This document shows, in pieces, positions 15,861 through 24,049 of a stretch of DNA of 36,154 nucleotides; the stretch's first letter is position 1, and every line of letters starts with the position of its first letter. Below the pieces are notes generated by a model that was not told the DNA's origin, searched no databases, and saw only the letters and a program-made list of their open reading frames with translations. The stretch spans positions 1 to 36,154 of the forward strand of contig CANCLQ010000012.1 of assembly GCA_947378845.1 (NCBI GenBank), given 5' to 3'. The stretch is from Opitutia bacterium. Lineage in GTDB: Bacteria; Verrucomicrobiota; Verrucomicrobiia; Opitutales; UBA953. Both the position numbers and the translations under genes were made by a program.

Positions 15861-17489
15861 ATGACACAGCCTAACAACGATACTTCAGCACCTAAAGGCG
15901 AACCATGGGTTTGGTTTACTAGCTTAGGCTTAATCGTCGGCCTGACCATGGTGGCGGGATTGTTGGCCTTGGTTTTGTATAATGGTTTCAGCGTGTTCTG
16001 GGCGCCACCTGTTCCAATCGTTAAACTTTCTGATGGTACAGTTTTGATGGGCCAAATGGCCCAGCGCCGTGTGCGACCCGATTCTCCAGCATCGCAGCCA
16101 AAGTATGAGCGCCAGTACCAAGTCGGTTTACGTGAATTGAATGGTGCTTCGTATGTTTGGGCGGATGAGGCAAAAATCGTGCAGGAGGATTTTCCCGCAC
16201 AAACCATGGGCCTGGAGCGCATGGAAAATGGACCAGCATTTGTGACGCCGATCGCCTTTGTTAATTCGAAAGGTCAAAGGGTTCTCTTTAAGAAAGAGTC
16301 CTTCGGAGATTTAACTCGCGAAGTGGAGTATGCTACAGAAATACGTGAAGAGTTGAATACCATTCAGCGGCAAAAGATTGGAGCAGTGAATGCTAAGATG
16401 GAGTCAACGCGGATAGATTTACGCCGTGCCGAAGATCGCGGCGAGCCGACGGCTGAAATTAAAACTGAGATTGCCGCACTTGAATCAGAATTTAATCAAC
16501 TCCGCGAACAGGCGGAAAAGGTTAAGGAAAAGGACGCCTTAGCGAAAATCGAAGCACGAGATGCACGTGGTCGCGATGTGGTCTTGCCGATGGCGACGAT
16601 TGTGCGCGCATGGCTTCCTAATGATATGTCGGCCTGGGATCGAGTGAGCTTATTCTTTAGTCGCTTGCGCGAATTCCTTTTTGATGAACCGCGCGAGGCG
16701 AATACCGAAGGCGGTTTGATGCCAGCTATTTTTGGAACTTTAGTGATGACTGTCTTCATGAGTTTAATGGTCACCCCGTTTGGCGTTATCGCTGCAATCT
16801 ATCTGCGTGAGTACGCTAAAGACGGCGTCGTGCTGCGAATGGTTCGTATTTGCGTGAATAATCTGGCCGGCGTTCCATCGATTGTGTTCGGCGTCTTTGG
16901 ATTAGGCTTCTTTGTCTACGTACTCGGGGGGTCGATTGACCAACTCTTCTTCTCTGACCAATTAAAATATAATAATAATACACCAGTGTTCGGTACGGGT
17001 GGTTTGCTCTGGTGTTCGCTGACGTTGGCCCTGATGACTCTCCCCGTGGTGATTGTAGCCACGGAAGAAGCATTGTCCGCTGTCCCGCGTGGCATTCGCG
17101 AAGCATCACTCGCTGCCGGTGCATCAAAGTGGCAAACCATTCGCGATATTCTCTTACCTGCTTCCGCTCCAGGAATTTTGACCGGTGTTATTTTAGCGAT
17201 GGCCCGTGGAGCAGGGGAGGTGGCTCCTTTGATGCTCGTGGGCGTGGTTAAACTCGCTCCAACGCTACCGGTAGATATGGTGGAGCCCTTCCTGCACTTT
17301 GATCGTAAGTTCATGCACTTAGGTTTCCATATTTATGATTTAGGATTCCAATCGCCTGATTCTGATGCGGCTCGCCCAATGGTTTTTGCCACGACCTTGC
17401 TGCTTATTATTTTGGTCGTCTGCTTAAATTTGGGTGCGATCACCATCCGTAATCGTCTCCGTGCTCGCTATAAAGGCGCCTCTTTCTAA
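15861..17489 (+). CDS. pstA: Phosphate ABC transporter permease PstA, long form
   Basis: The second permease of the Pst importer, partner of PstC. It has 542 residues against about 300 for E. coli PstA. A first helix (about 15-40) leads into an extra soluble domain of some 230 residues. That domain includes a heptad-like coiled coil (about 160-225) rich in Glu, Lys and Gln (IKTEIAALESEFNQLREQAE). The permease part (about 285-535) has the EAA loop REASLAAGASKWQTIRDILL (near 412), followed by ARGAGEVAPLMLVG, typical of PstA. It begins 4 nt after pstC and ends 8 nt before pstB. Both permeases are extended, so their extra domains may contact each other outside the membrane. Confidence 0.92.
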   Translation: MTQPNNDTSAPKGEPWVWFTSLGLIVGLTMVAGLLALVLYNGFSVFWAPPVPIVKLSDGTVLMGQMAQRRVRPDSPASQPKYERQYQVGLRELNGASYVWADEAKIVQEDFPAQTMGLERMENGPAFVTPIAFVNSKGQRVLFKKESFGDLTREVEYATEIREELNTIQRQKIGAVNAKMESTRIDLRRAEDRGEPTAEIKTEIAALESEFNQLREQAEKVKEKDALAKIEARDARGRDVVLPMATIVRAWLPNDMSAWDRVSLFFSRLREFLFDEPREANTEGGLMPAIFGTLVMTVFMSLMVTPFGVIAAIYLREYAKDGVVLRMVRICVNNLAGVPSIVFGVFGLGFFVYVLGGSIDQLFFSDQLKYNNNTPVFGTGGLLWCSLTLALMTLPVVIVATEEALSAVPRGIREASLAAGASKWQTIRDILLPASAPGILTGVILAMARGAGEVAPLMLVGVVKLAPTLPVDMVEPFLHFDRKFMHLGFHIYDLGFQSPDSDAARPMVFATTLLLIILVVCLNLGAITIRNRLRARYKGASF

Positions 17490-17497
17490 TCTCCACC

Positions 17498-18319
17498 ATG
17501 TCCACCACAATGAACCCTTCAGCCTCACGCATCAAAGTTCAGCCTGCCACTGAGAGTGAGGGACGCAAAGACTACATTCGCATCCAAGACTTCGGTTTCT
17601 GGTATGGCGCTAAAAAAGCCCTCGATGCCATCACCCTTGATGTTCCTGAGCGTCGTGTTGTTGCGTTCATCGGTCCTTCCGGCTGCGGTAAATCCACGTT
17701 ACTGCGAAATCTCAATCGGATGAACGATCTCGTGGACGGTATTCGTCACGAAGGGGATATTCAAATCTCGGGTCGTTCTATCTACGATCCAGGTATCGAA
17801 GTCATTTCACTACGCCGTCGTGTGGGCATGGTTTTCCAAAAATCCAATCCATTTCCGAAATCAATTTACGATAATGTTGTCTACGCCTTGCGCATCATGG
17901 GCGTGACCGACCGCGCCGTTCTTGATGAAGCTTGTGAAACATCCTTACGCAAGGCTGCGTTATGGGATGAAGTAAAAGATCGCCTCAACGACAGTGCCTT
18001 GGGTTTATCCGGTGGCCAGATGCAGCGTCTTTGCATTGCACGTGCGATTGCTAACCGACCCGAGATTTTATTGATGGACGAGCCCTGTTCCGCGCTCGAT
18101 CCGATTGCGACGGGCAAGATTGAAGAGCTCATTCACGAGCTCAAAGCACAGTTCACCATCGTCATCGTGACGCACTCCATGCAGCAGGCTGCCCGGGTGT
18201 CCGATAACACTGCATTTTTCTACCTAGGAAAGCTGATTGAGTATGACACAACGGAAAAAATCTTCATGAATCCGTCGCAGGCTCAAACCGAAGCTTATAT
18301 TTCGGGCCGTTTCGGCTGA
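17498..18319 (+). CDS. pstB: Phosphate ABC transporter ATP-binding protein
   Basis: The cytoplasmic ATPase that drives PstCA phosphate import. The 273 residues carry all ABC motifs: Walker A GPSGCGKST (59-67), Q-loop VGMVFQKSNPFPKSIYDNV, signature LSGGQMQRLCIARAIA (about 169-184), Walker B ILLMDEPCSALDP and the H-loop VIVTHSMQQAARVSD. The KSNPFPKSIYDNV segment is diagnostic for PstB. A hydrophilic N-terminal extension of about 25 residues precedes the core. The ATG follows CTCCACC with no Shine-Dalgarno sequence, 8 nt after pstA. Confidence 0.97.
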   Translation: MSTTMNPSASRIKVQPATESEGRKDYIRIQDFGFWYGAKKALDAITLDVPERRVVAFIGPSGCGKSTLLRNLNRMNDLVDGIRHEGDIQISGRSIYDPGIEVISLRRRVGMVFQKSNPFPKSIYDNVVYALRIMGVTDRAVLDEACETSLRKAALWDEVKDRLNDSALGLSGGQMQRLCIARAIANRPEILLMDEPCSALDPIATGKIEELIHELKAQFTIVIVTHSMQQAARVSDNTAFFYLGKLIEYDTTEKIFMNPSQAQTEAYISGRFG

Positions 18320-18348
18320 GTTATTATCACTTTTAAATCACAACCACC

Positions 18349-19002
18349 ATGCAACGTTACTTCCACGACGAACTTCGCCAACTCCGCGATGATTTAATTT
18401 TAATGGGCGAGCGCTCGCTCGATATGACTCGAATGGCACTGCGCGCCGTCGAGCAAGGTGATGACTCTCTGGCCTTACAGGTCCGCGGCATGGATGACCG
18501 TGTCGACGAATTAGAGAAACGCGTGGATCGCGAAATCATGCGTTACCTGACTCTCTTTGGTCCGATGGGTAGCGATGTTCGCTTGTTGCTTGCCGCACGT
18601 GACATTGGTCACGACCTCGAACGTATTGCCGACGAAGCTTCGGTGATTGCTAAACGGGCCATGGTGATTTCCGAGCGTGGGCCGCTCAAGGATCTCTTAC
18701 ACGTCCCTCAAGAGGGCATTATTGCCTGTGAGGTTCTTCGTCTGGCACTCGATGGTTTTATCGAAGGCGATATTAATAAAGCACGTTCTGTTTTGGAGCG
18801 TGATGCTGAAATCGACGCCCTGAATCGTAAGAATTACGAGGCCCTGTTTGGTCGTGCGGGTGATACCGCTAAAGTCTCTGCTTCACACGTTGAGCTCATC
18901 TTTATTTCCAAGGCATTGGAGCGTATTGGTGATCACTCGAAGAATGTTTCGGAACAGGTTATCTTCATTCTCTCGGGTGAAGATGTGCGTCACGCCCGTT
19001 AA
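18349..19002 (+). CDS. phoU: Phosphate-specific transport regulator PhoU
   Basis: PhoU binds metals and links the Pst transporter to the PhoR/PhoB two-component system, repressing the Pho regulon when phosphate is plentiful. The 217 residues form two similar three-helix bundles. The repeated metal-site motifs are visible: DIGHDLERIADEA (about 85-97) and ALERIGDHSKNVSEQV in the second half. It follows pstB by 29 nt, completing the standard pstSCAB-phoU order. The ATG is preceded by ACAACCACC and lacks a Shine-Dalgarno sequence. phoB and phoR are not in this window. Confidence 0.95.
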   Translation: MQRYFHDELRQLRDDLILMGERSLDMTRMALRAVEQGDDSLALQVRGMDDRVDELEKRVDREIMRYLTLFGPMGSDVRLLLAARDIGHDLERIADEASVIAKRAMVISERGPLKDLLHVPQEGIIACEVLRLALDGFIEGDINKARSVLERDAEIDALNRKNYEALFGRAGDTAKVSASHVELIFISKALERIGDHSKNVSEQVIFILSGEDVRHAR

Positions 19003-19045
19003 GGTTAAAACTTTACGCTAGCGGGAAATCTGAGTAGCAAAGGGT

Positions 19046-19510
19046 ATGCTTTTACTGGGCTGCCTCTTTGCACTCGTACGTCTTTTTGCGCTACCGATTT
19101 CGATTCTTATCGCTCAGCGCCTAGGTTACATCGTGCTTACGAGTAATTGGGACGTGTTTTGGTTAATGTTACTCCTGGGTTTTTTTAACGTTATCATCCG
19201 TCCGCTGTTACAACTCTTCCTCGTATTATTTTCGCTACCGTTTGTTATTTCGTTGGGCCTTTCAAAAGCGGCCTTCGATTTCATCACTCGTTACGTTATC
19301 CTGTTCTTCGCCAACAGCATTGTTCTCTACCTGAGTTGTAAAATGATCGGCATTACTTTGGTGAGCTGGCCCTTGGCGACACTGACTATCTCGGTAAGTG
19401 CTTACCTAATTTCGATGAATGCCTCGGCTAGTTTCGTAGCAATGGGACCAAAGGGCCCCGCTGCCGGTGGTGCGAAGAAGTCGGATGGCTCAGACGTGAT
19501 CGATATTTAA
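19046..19510 (+). CDS. Phage-holin-family (PF04020-like) membrane protein
   Basis: A 154-residue membrane protein with about four hydrophobic helices and a short hydrophilic tail (GPKGPAAGGAKKSDGSD). The LGFFNVIIRPLLQLFLVLFS stretch, with Asn and the IIRPLL pattern between two helices, matches the bacterial PF04020-type holin-like family, despite the family's misleading name. No lytic function is implied and no prophage genes are nearby. It follows phoU by 43 nt and may be read through from the pst operon. Confidence 0.65.
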   Translation: MLLLGCLFALVRLFALPISILIAQRLGYIVLTSNWDVFWLMLLLGFFNVIIRPLLQLFLVLFSLPFVISLGLSKAAFDFITRYVILFFANSIVLYLSCKMIGITLVSWPLATLTISVSAYLISMNASASFVAMGPKGPAAGGAKKSDGSDVIDI

Positions 19511-19609
19511 TTGGCATTCAGGGCAGGGCGTAGGCGATGGATTGAGCCTTCACGCCTGTCTTTTCTTGCCATCTAGGCTCGTTCCCATTGCTTTTCGTGC
19601 ACTCACGCC

Positions 19610-20803
19610 ATGTCACAACCTTCTCCGCTTTCTGCTTGGGCACGTAACGTTGCTCCTTCACCAACCCTCGCTGTTGATGCTAAGGCCAAGGCCTTAAAGG
19701 CTGCGGGCAAAGATGTTTGCGGCTTCGGAGTCGGTGAGCCCGATTTCGATACTCCTCAATTTGTAAAAGACGCCTGTGCGAAGGCACTCGCCGAAGGGCA
19801 AACCAAGTATGCTCCGACTCCTGGCATTCCTGCGCTGCGTAAAGCCATCGCCGAAGATTACACCCGTCGCGGTTTTACCGGTATTGCTGATGCCAACGTC
19901 GTCGTCAGCCCCGGTGGCAAGATGTCCTGCTACCTCGCTATCCTCGCCACAATCAGCCCTGGCGACGAAGTAATCATCCCTGCACCATTCTGGGTGAGCT
20001 ACCCTGAGATGGTGAAACTCGCGGGTGGTGTTCCTAAATTTATTAACGCTGAAGACGTTACTGGTTTCAAAGTGACTCCGGCACAATTGAGCGCAGCCCT
20101 CACGCCTAAGACGCGCATGGTGGTCATCAACAGCCCTTCTAACCCAACTGGAGCGGTTTACACTCGTGCTGAACTCGAAGCCCTCGTCGCAATTTGCGTG
20201 AAGGCGAATGTCTGGATTCTGTCCGATGAAATTTACGAGAATCTAGTCTATGATGGTCAGACCACTTGCAGCCCTGCGACCTTCTCGCCGGAAGCCGCAC
20301 GACTCACCATCACCGTTTCAGGTTATGCGAAGAGTTACTCAATGACCGGTTGGCGCTTAGGTACACTCGTTGCTAGCGATAAGCCATTGGCAGCTGCTGT
20401 GGCTGACTTGCAGAGTCAGATTTCATCCAACGCTACGACCTTCGCGCAATTCGGTGCCTTGGCCGTCCACCAACATCCTGACAAAGCCAAGGCGTCGTTG
20501 GCCGAAATGTGCAAAGCTTTCGACCGCCGCCGCCAAAATCTCCTCGCAGGTTTGAACGCCATTCCAGGACTCACCTGTTACCGCTCACAAGGTGCATTCT
20601 ATCTGTTCCCGAATATTAAAGCGTTTGGTCTGACCTCTGCACAGTTTGCGGATCGCTTGCTTGAAGAAGAATTAATGGCCGTCGTTCCAGGTTCTGCTTT
20701 TGGTTCTGAAGGTTACATTCGCCTGAGCTACGCAACTTCCGATGAAACCATTGCGAAAGGCTTAGAACGTTTGGCGAGATTCTGCAGTAAACTGAAGAAG
20801 TAG
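19610..20803 (+). CDS. Class I aminotransferase (aspartate-type)
   Basis: A PLP-dependent fold-type I enzyme of the aspartate aminotransferase I-beta subgroup. The 397-residue length is typical. The PLP-binding lysine is Lys241 in SGYAKSYSMTGWR. Other conserved residues are Asn178 (NSPSNPTG), Asp206 and Tyr209 (SDEIYENLVY), and Arg249. GEPDFDTP (42-49) is in the N-terminal arm. It probably exchanges amino groups between aspartate and 2-oxoglutarate, possibly also accepting aromatic amino acids or prephenate; the substrate cannot be settled here. The ATG is preceded by CACGCC, and the REP-like cluster begins 8 nt after the stop. Confidence 0.9.
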   Translation: MSQPSPLSAWARNVAPSPTLAVDAKAKALKAAGKDVCGFGVGEPDFDTPQFVKDACAKALAEGQTKYAPTPGIPALRKAIAEDYTRRGFTGIADANVVVSPGGKMSCYLAILATISPGDEVIIPAPFWVSYPEMVKLAGGVPKFINAEDVTGFKVTPAQLSAALTPKTRMVVINSPSNPTGAVYTRAELEALVAICVKANVWILSDEIYENLVYDGQTTCSPATFSPEAARLTITVSGYAKSYSMTGWRLGTLVASDKPLAAAVADLQSQISSNATTFAQFGALAVHQHPDKAKASLAEMCKAFDRRRQNLLAGLNAIPGLTCYRSQGAFYLFPNIKAFGLTSAQFADRLLEEELMAVVPGSAFGSEGYIRLSYATSDETIAKGLERLARFCSKLKK

Positions 20804-20810
20804 TAAAATG

Positions 20811-21064
20811 GGGCAGGGGCGCGACTGCGTCGCGTCCGTGTGAGACCGTTCATTCGCAACGCGTCGGTAGGTAGCTAAAGCATCTACGCACATTGCATTT
20901 GTCTGCGAACGGGCACGACGCAGTCGTGCCCCTACCCGAGATATACGGACGGCGACGGAGCGCCGTCCCTACCCGAGCCAGATACAAATGTAATGGGTAG
21001 GGCTCGCGCTCCGCGCGTGCCAAAGGAAAATATGCAGAGGGCACGACGCAGTCGTGCCGCTACC
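20811..21064. repeat. REP-like palindrome cluster A (five copies)
   Basis: This fills the space between the convergent aminotransferase and HAD genes. Five hairpins are visible: R1 20817-20837 (loop TGC), R2 20911-20931 (GCA), R3 20947-20968 (loop ACGGAG), R4 21001-21021 (TCC) and R5 21040-21058 (GCA). R4 is preceded by GGGTAGG and R2 and R3 are followed by CTACCC. R1 has GCAG in place of GTAG, and R5 is followed by GCTACC. Stems are 8-9 bp. Orientation by the GTAG foot is plus for R1 and R4 and minus for R2, R3 and R5. R1 and R2 are joined by a 72-nt spacer also found in cluster D. No ORF or transposase lies here. Confidence 0.9.
20839..20910. repeat. 72-nt spacer of the composite repeat, copy A
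   Basis: This segment lies between two oppositely oriented REP-like hairpins. It aligns without gaps to 32557-32628, with about 49 of 72 positions identical by eye. The last 12 nt are almost identical (TTGTCTGCGAAC against TTATCTGCGAAC), and GTCGG occurs at the same offset. TTCGCA near its start can pair with TGCGAA at its end. Confidence 0.75.
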
Positions 21065-21102
21065 ATTCCCCGTGTCACCGTGCCAGCTTGCCCCTGAACT
21101 AC

Positions 21103-21711
21103 TTACGCTGGCTCCACCAAAATGCAGGCCATGCCGGCGGCGTCGGCGGCTTCCTTGCCGCGTGGGCTGTCTTCGATCACCACGCAATCTGCGGGAGCGA
21201 TACCGATGCGACTGGCTGCCGCTAAAAATAAATCAGGGTGAGGTTTTGATCGCTTCGCATCTTCAGCCGTAATGACCGCGTCGAAGAGGTGCATGATATT
21301 AATGGTATTAAGCGTCGTGTGAACGTGACTCTTGCGGCCCGCCGAAGCCACCGCGGTGCGGTGTCCGAGCGTTTTTACATGATGAACGACCGCTATAACA
21401 GCGGGGTTAGGGCGAACGTCTTTCGCTAAATGGATTTCAAGGTAATCGTGTCCGTCGGCTAAAAGTAGAGGGACATCCAGATCAATATCGTAGAGTTGTT
21501 TCAGTCGCGCACAGGTGTCGTACGCCGAAATTCCGCCCATTGAACAAAATAAATCCCAGGGGAAATCAAAGGGACGACCAATCTGCTTGCTGATGATATG
21601 CGTCCAAGTGCGATGGTGAATACGCATGGTCGCCGCCAGCGTGCCATCGCAGTCGAAAATCCAGCCGCGTCGAGAGAGCAGGGCGGGGTCGAAGGGAATC
21701 ATAGCACTCAT
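21103..21711 (-). CDS. HAD-superfamily phosphatase (beta-phosphoglucomutase-like)
   Basis: A 202-residue cytoplasmic HAD subfamily IA hydrolase. Motif I is FDCDGTL with nucleophile Asp20 and acid/base Asp22. A helical cap domain follows, then motif II VASAG, motif III KPHPDLF and motif IV VIEDSPRG. The pattern resembles beta-phosphoglucomutase, phosphatase YqaB and related sugar-phosphate phosphatases, but the substrate is not readable. It starts 6 nt after the ffh stop, so the two are co-transcribed. A second ATG at residue 4 (MIPFDP) is an alternative start. Confidence 0.85.
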   Translation of the reverse strand: MSAMIPFDPALLSRRGWIFDCDGTLAATMRIHHRTWTHIISKQIGRPFDFPWDLFCSMGGISAYDTCARLKQLYDIDLDVPLLLADGHDYLEIHLAKDVRPNPAVIAVVHHVKTLGHRTAVASAGRKSHVHTTLNTINIMHLFDAVITAEDAKRSKPHPDLFLAAASRIGIAPADCVVIEDSPRGKEAADAAGMACILVEPA

Positions 21712-21717
21712 CGCGAT

Positions 21718-23088
21718 TTAGCGAAAGCCACCAGGGAAACCGCCCGGGAAGCCTCCGCGTCCACCGCCCATTTGACCAAGGCGTCGCATCATCTCCTTAC
21801 CTTTACCGCCCTTCATCATGCGCATCATGTCGCGCATCTGCGAAAATTGTTTAATCAATGCATTCACATCACTGACTTGGGTGCCTGATCCTTTGGCGAT
21901 GCGTGCGCGACGAGAGCCATTGAGGATGTCAGGCTTGCGACGTTCCTTTAAGGTCATCGAAAGAATAATCGCTTCGGTCTTACCGAGCATTTTTTCTTCG
22001 CGTGCGCCGACCTGCACGTTGCCCATGCCAGGCATCATTTTCATGATGTCTCCCAGAGGGCCCATCTTCTTCATTTGCCCCATCTGTGCTAAGAAGTCTT
22101 CCAGGTCGAAGTCCGTCTTGCGCATCTTTTCGGCCAAGCGCTCCGCTTCTTTCTGGTCGACGACTTCCTTGGCTTTTTCAACGAGCGAAACGACATCGCC
22201 CATGCCCAAAATTCTTTGAGCCATGCGCTCCGGGTAGAAGGTGTCGAAGTCTGACGACTTTTCACCGGTACCGACATAGCGAATCGGCACACCCGTCACC
22301 GTCTTCATCGATAGTGCCGCACCGCCGCGGGCATCACCATCGAGCTTAGTTAAAATAATCCCGGTGAGTGGGGTGGTGGCGTTGAACTGAGCCGCAACAT
22401 CAACGGCTTGTTGTCCAAGGGCAGCATCCGCGACTAAGAAGATTTCGTGAGGTGCAAAACGTTCACGCACATTGGCGACTTCCGACATTAAGTCGGCGTC
22501 GATTTGTAAACGCCCAGCAGTATCAACGATAATGAGATCAGAGCCACTGCTTTCCGCTTCCTGCGTTAATTTCGAAACCATCGCCGCTACGTCAGTGGCC
22601 GCACGATCTGCCCGAAAATCAAAACCTTCTTGTTTTGCTAAAGTTTCTAATTGGTCGATGGCCGCTGGGCGTCGCAAGTCAGCAGCAATCAAACTGGGTT
22701 TACGAATACCTTCTTTCTTAACGAGGTGCTTAGCGAGTTTCGCAGCACTTGTGGTTTTTCCGGAACCTTGGAGGCCCACAAGTAAGACGCGGAGCGGGCG
22801 TCGTGGATCAATGGCGCGTTCACCTTCACCCAAGAGCATGGTTAATTCGTCGGAGACGACTTTGACGGCCATCTGACCAGGCGAGACGGCGTCGACCACG
22901 GCTGTACCAAGACAGGCGGCTTTAACGCGTGCGGTGAAATCTTTGGCGACCTGTAAATTGACGTCGGCAGAAGTTAGCGCCGATTGAACTTCAGCTAGGG
23001 CAGGTGCGATATTTTCCTCAGATAGCTTCGAGAGTCCTCGGATGTCGCGGAGGGCTTTAGTGAGTTTTTCTGAGAGAGACGTAAACAC
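21718..23088 (-). CDS. ffh: Signal recognition particle protein Ffh
   Basis: The SRP GTPase binds signal sequences of nascent membrane and secreted proteins and the 4.5S RNA. Of 456 residues, the N domain covers about 1-95 and the G domain has GLQGSGKTT (105-113), ADLRRPAAIDQL, DTAGRLQ and TKLDGDARGGAAL. The methionine-rich M domain ends with RIAKGSGTQVSDVNALIKQF, MRDMMRMMKGGKGKEMMRRL and a Gly/Phe-rich tail. The start codon is GTG (23086-23088), preceded by GTACC. Expression is divergent from the MBL gene. Confidence 0.97.
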   Translation of the reverse strand: MFTSLSEKLTKALRDIRGLSKLSEENIAPALAEVQSALTSADVNLQVAKDFTARVKAACLGTAVVDAVSPGQMAVKVVSDELTMLLGEGERAIDPRRPLRVLLVGLQGSGKTTSAAKLAKHLVKKEGIRKPSLIAADLRRPAAIDQLETLAKQEGFDFRADRAATDVAAMVSKLTQEAESSGSDLIIVDTAGRLQIDADLMSEVANVRERFAPHEIFLVADAALGQQAVDVAAQFNATTPLTGIILTKLDGDARGGAALSMKTVTGVPIRYVGTGEKSSDFDTFYPERMAQRILGMGDVVSLVEKAKEVVDQKEAERLAEKMRKTDFDLEDFLAQMGQMKKMGPLGDIMKMMPGMGNVQVGAREEKMLGKTEAIILSMTLKERRKPDILNGSRRARIAKGSGTQVSDVNALIKQFSQMRDMMRMMKGGKGKEMMRRLGQMGGGRGGFPGGFPGGFR

Positions 23089-23215
23089 GGTACTTTTAGG
23101 AGAACGAATGAGTCGGCTGGACGCAAGTAGAAGGGGGCAAATCCATTCACATCTTTGGCCGGCTACATCCTATGGTTAGGTACTTTTCATTGTATGATTA
23201 TCATCACTTGCACTC

Positions 23216-23242
23216 GGGGCAGTCTCTTGCAGGGTTTGCCCC
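23216..23242 (+). other. Hairpin abutting the MBL hydrolase start codon
   Basis: GGGGCA (23216-23221) can pair with TGCCCC (23237-23242), ending on the base before the ATG at 23243. The loop holds the only Shine-Dalgarno-like bases, AGGG (23231-23234). In mRNA it could limit ribosome access, but this is structural inference from a single 6-bp stem. Confidence 0.3.
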
Positions 23243-24049
23243 ATGGAAATCATTGTCATGGGCTGCGGCACTTCCCAAGGGGTACCCTTGGTGGCGCATG
23301 ATAATTTGGGTTTAGATTTAAAAAATCCACGCAACTGGCGGACGCGTACGAGTGTACACGTCGTCATCGAGGGTCACCACGTTCAAGTCGATGCGGCTCC
23401 CGAATTTCGTCTGCAGTGTCTCCATAATAACATTCAAGAGGTAGATTCATTTATTCTGACACATGGTCACGCCGATCACGTTCTGGGCATGGATGATCTC
23501 CGTCAGTTTTGCACCAACAATGGCGGCCAAGCGATTCCAGTCTACACCACTGAGAATGGCGTGCGTCGCGTGAGTGCCATTTATCCTTACGCGATCGGTG
23601 AAGCGGCTTCACCTGGATACATTGCGCTCGATTTATATTTAATGCCGAAGAAGTTAACGCTTCCTGGTGGTGGCATCGTGCATGCCGTTGTTTTACCGCA
23701 TGGTGCGGAGCCGACTCTTGGCTTGGTTTTTGAAGAGCCCTCAACCAATACGCGTTTCGCCTATTACACGGACTGTAAGGCCGTACCGCGCGATGCCTTG
23801 GAATTAGCCCACGGTTGCGATGTCGCTATCTTGGACGGGCTTCGTCCTACCTTTCACCCCACTCATATGACGATTGGTAAGGCCTGTGAAATGGCGGTCA
23901 AGATGGAGGCCAAGCAGGCTTATATTACGCATATGACTTATCAGATCGACTACGACACCTACACGAAGTCGCTCGCCGCAGAATTCCCAACCGTCGGACT
24001 TTGCTACGACGGATTGAGAATACAGCTCGGCAAGAAGCGGAGCGCTTAA
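23243..24049 (+). CDS. MBL-fold metallohydrolase, PhnP-like
   Basis: A 268-residue metallo-beta-lactamase-fold hydrolase. The metal motif is THGHADHVLGMDDLR, with His74, His76, Asp78 and His79. VDAAPEFRLQCL precedes it and further ligand segments are VLPHGAEPTLG, YTDCKAVP and AILDGLRPTFHPTHMT. The D-D-L-R after the HxHxDH motif and the TSQGVP start match the PhnP/YcbL-type cyclic phosphodiesterase branch. The true substrate is unknown; no phn genes are near. The gene is convergent with aspS and overlaps it by 4 nt. Confidence 0.85.
   Translation: MEIIVMGCGTSQGVPLVAHDNLGLDLKNPRNWRTRTSVHVVIEGHHVQVDAAPEFRLQCLHNNIQEVDSFILTHGHADHVLGMDDLRQFCTNNGGQAIPVYTTENGVRRVSAIYPYAIGEAASPGYIALDLYLMPKKLTLPGGGIVHAVVLPHGAEPTLGLVFEEPSTNTRFAYYTDCKAVPRDALELAHGCDVAILDGLRPTFHPTHMTIGKACEMAVKMEAKQAYITHMTYQIDYDTYTKSLAAEFPTVGLCYDGLRIQLGKKRSA

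Noticed and set aside
19046..19510. Prophage holin
   Set aside because: The holin-like family is a common chromosomal membrane protein and no phage gene is nearby.
20811..21064. Palindrome clusters as CRISPR or as simple terminators
   Set aside because: Spacers are irregular and conserved between clusters, and the stems lack T-runs on either side.
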